From Barnesiella sp. (lineage in GTDB: Bacteria; Bacteroidota; Bacteroidia; Bacteroidales; Muribaculaceae), in NCBI GenBank assembly GCA_014800945.1, contig JAAVFD010000014.1, positions 1 through 64,000 of the forward strand: DNA of 64,000 bases, given 5' to 3'. Below the pieces are notes generated by a model. That model worked only from the letters and a program-made list of their open reading frames with translations. It did no database searches and had not been told where the DNA came from. Positions 61,756 through 64,000 of the stretch are shown here, piece by piece; positions within the stretch are counted from its first letter, which is position 1, and every line of letters starts with the position of its first letter. A program made the translations under genes and the position numbers.

Positions 61756-62871
61756 TTAGCGGGTGAGAACAGGGTTGACAGTCATGCCGGGACGCACCTT
61801 AAGCATGGCTTTAGTAACATATTTAGTGCCGGGCTGAATTCCCTCAGTAATAATTCGGAGTGTGTCCTGATAAAGGTCTCCAACCTTGACCGGAGTGTAA
61901 ACAATTTTATTGGAATCATTAACAGTGTAAAGGTATTTGCCAAGCTGGTCTGTTGACAACGAGGCATCTTTTACCAATACCGCTTTAGGGTCGGTTTTCC
62001 AAGGAAGTTTAACCGATACATACATTCCTGCCTTTAGCTCATTGTAAGGATTGTCAATGTTGGCTTTTACCTCGATTGTGCCGGTTGATGAATTAATGTC
62101 AGGTGCGAGATAGTTCAGGTCAGCAGTGTATGAGTGCGGAAGTTCTTCGCTGAAAATAAGTGGAATAGCCGAGTAATCAATACCTTCACGGTCAGCTTTT
62201 GAAGAGTGCATTCTCATAAAGGAATCATCTTCGATATAGAATGTGGCATGAACATCCTTATCAGCATAAATTGTGGCGAGATTAACCGGAGCTCCTTCTC
62301 CTCCAATATATGCTCCCGGGTCAACATTTCGTGAGGAGATATGCCCGGTAATAGGTGCTGTAACAGTGCAGTAACTCAGGTTTGTTGATGCTGTTCTCAC
62401 AGCCGCTTCGGCAGTCTTTATAGCCGCGAGACTTGATTCCATAGAGTTCTTAGCCTGTGCAACCTCCATCTGCGATACGGCATCACTTTCAAGCGCTTTT
62501 TTCATAGCTGCATACTGCTTTGTGGCGTACTCATTTGTACTTCTGGCGGTTGCGAGCTGTGCCTGAGCCTGCTGTAGGGCATCCCTGTAGATGCGTGATT
62601 CAATAGTGAATAACACTTGTCCCTTTTGCACCAGGTCTCCTCCGCTGAAATTGCTTGTAAGGACAGTGCCGTTTACTCTGCCAACAACATTGACTGTGCT
62701 GTTGGCACTGATAATGCCGGGATATGTTTTATAGAGCGTAAGAGAATCAGTTACGGCTTCAGCCACCTGAATATCAGGAGTCTGGCTACTATTATCGGAT
62801 TTCTTGCGGTTGCAGGATAAAGAAATGGCTGCAACAGTGAAGCAGAGCAAGATGAGTTTTTGTGAACGCAT
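61756..62871 (-). CDS. RND efflux periplasmic adaptor (AcrA-like)
   Basis: lipobox SLSCNRK; TYPGIISANSTVNVVGRVNGTV; ITGHISSRNVDPGAYIG. Confidence 0.94.
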   Translation of the reverse strand: MRSQKLILLCFTVAAISLSCNRKKSDNSSQTPDIQVAEAVTDSLTLYKTYPGIISANSTVNVVGRVNGTVLTSNFSGGDLVQKGQVLFTIESRIYRDALQQAQAQLATARSTNEYATKQYAAMKKALESDAVSQMEVAQAKNSMESSLAAIKTAEAAVRTASTNLSYCTVTAPITGHISSRNVDPGAYIGGEGAPVNLATIYADKDVHATFYIEDDSFMRMHSSKADREGIDYSAIPLIFSEELPHSYTADLNYLAPDINSSTGTIEVKANIDNPYNELKAGMYVSVKLPWKTDPKAVLVKDASLSTDQLGKYLYTVNDSNKIVYTPVKVGDLYQDTLRIITEGIQPGTKYVTKAMLKVRPGMTVNPVLTR

Positions 62872-62892
62872 ACAGTTGAAGATATTGTGTTA

Positions 62893-64000
62893 TTATTCTG
62901 ATTTTATATTGGAAAAACAGCCACCGAGTGACTTGTAGAGTGAAACGAGTGCATTAAGTGCATTGCCCTTGGCGGTGATGAGACTGTTGGTGTAAGTGAG
63001 GAAAGACATCTGCGCGTCAGCAACGGGTGTGAAGTTGGAATTTCCGGTTTTGTAAAGGTCAACCGAGCGTGTCAAAGCTAAATGGCTCTGGTTTTCCGTT
63101 TCATTCAAATCGGTAATGGTGGCAAGACACATTGAATAGGAATAGATTGCATTATCAACTTCAAAGTAAGCATTCTGAAGAGTATAATTATACTCCTGTA
63201 TAAGTGCTTCCATCTGTGCTTTTGCTTCTGCCACAGCATATTTTCGACTGAATCCGCTAAACAGTGTCCAGCTTAGAGTTGGTGCGATGCTGTAAGTGAA
63301 ACTGCCACTCTTAAAGAGATTGCCAGCATCATGGCTGCTTGTTCCGATACTTCCGGCTATGGCGAGTGTGGGCAGAAAATCTTTTTTAGCAATACCTATA
63401 GCAGCAGCGGCTGCACTAACATTTTGCTCGGATTGCATAATGTCGGGACGCTGACGTATGACATCAGCGGGTACTCCAGTGAGCGGAATCGGATTGCATT
63501 GGGGCATGGGAGTTAAACTGTCAAGTGACGAGGGTAAAGCATCTGCGGTAGCACCGGTGAGCAGTGCAAGCGAGTTTCTCAAAGAATGAATCTGTGCCCT
63601 GAGAGGTGAAATAGTTGATAGTGTGGAATAGTAAACTGTTTTAGCCTGAGCCACATCTAATGACGATGCCAGTCCTGTTTCATGTCGCGCTTCTGCAATC
63701 TTAACGACTTTAAGTTGTGAAGCACTGTGGTCAAGGGCTACAGCGAGTTGTGCCTGAGCCACACGATAATTGAAATATGTGGTAGCTATTTCAGCGGTAA
63801 CAGAAAGCATAACGCCTTCAGACTCAGCACGAGTAGCGCGATATGATGTATTTTTTTGATTGACTCCTGCTCTTACTTTGCCGAAAATATCAATTTCCCA
63901 ACTGGCAGATGCTCCGGCGTTAAAATAATCGGAAGTAGCAGATGGCGCTTTTGTAGAGGATGTCATGCCACTCATACGCTCTTTAGTCCATCCGGCTGAG
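62893..64000 (-). CDS. RND efflux outer-membrane lipoprotein (NodT/OprM family), N-terminus beyond window
   Basis: SASWEIDIFGKVRAGV; VAQAQLAVALDHS; RQRPDIMQSEQNVSAAAA; frame stays open to the window edge. Confidence 0.9.
   Translation of the reverse strand, partial: SAGWTKERMSGMTSSTKAPSATSDYFNAGASASWEIDIFGKVRAGVNQKNTSYRATRAESEGVMLSVTAEIATTYFNYRVAQAQLAVALDHSASQLKVVKIAEARHETGLASSLDVAQAKTVYYSTLSTISPLRAQIHSLRNSLALLTGATADALPSSLDSLTPMPQCNPIPLTGVPADVIRQRPDIMQSEQNVSAAAAAIGIAKKDFLPTLAIAGSIGTSSHDAGNLFKSGSFTYSIAPTLSWTLFSGFSRKYAVAEAKAQMEALIQEYNYTLQNAYFEVDNAIYSYSMCLATITDLNETENQSHLALTRSVDLYKTGNSNFTPVADAQMSFLTYTNSLITAKGNALNALVSLYKSLGGCFSNIKSE

Noticed and set aside
1-64000. CRISPR arrays, tRNA/rRNA genes, transposases or integrases
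   Set aside because: No regularly spaced repeats, cloverleaf or rRNA-like sequence, or recombinase ORFs were recognised by reading.

Overview
The window is a Bacteroidales-type chromosome, probably Muribaculaceae-like. This is inferred from gene content and recurrent TAnnTTTG promoter elements. Most of it is housekeeping or envelope DNA: secDF fusion, rubrerythrin, sigma-54 activator, rex, porV, ispF, GH20 hexosaminidase, miaA, pepT, a GldB-like lipoprotein, a class A beta-lactamase, an NfnAB-like pair, guaA, nadK, pdxJ, an ExbB/ExbD/TonB set, a MacAB-TolC operon with a LytS/LytTR pair, ruvA, a giant sprA, and an RND efflux operon. The exceptional region is ~11.78-21.8 kb, an AT-rich, entirely minus-strand accessory island between ispF and the hexosaminidase gene. 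It holds (i) a retron: an RT with NAxxH, YADD and VTG hallmarks, a C-terminal extension, and upstream a ~208-nt candidate msr-msd RNA bounded by a perfect 13-bp a1/a2 inverted repeat behind a TAACTTTG promoter element; and (ii) a tightly packed six-gene cassette: degenerate GHKL-like protein, pseudo-receiver, receiver protein with a HEPN-like RNSLAH motif, RecD/Dda-like SF1 helicase, TPR protein with a beta-rich C-terminus, and a WYL regulator. I do not recognise this combination as a named retron type or defence system. It is the best candidate for an undescribed system here. All assignments come from reading the sequence; no searches were run.
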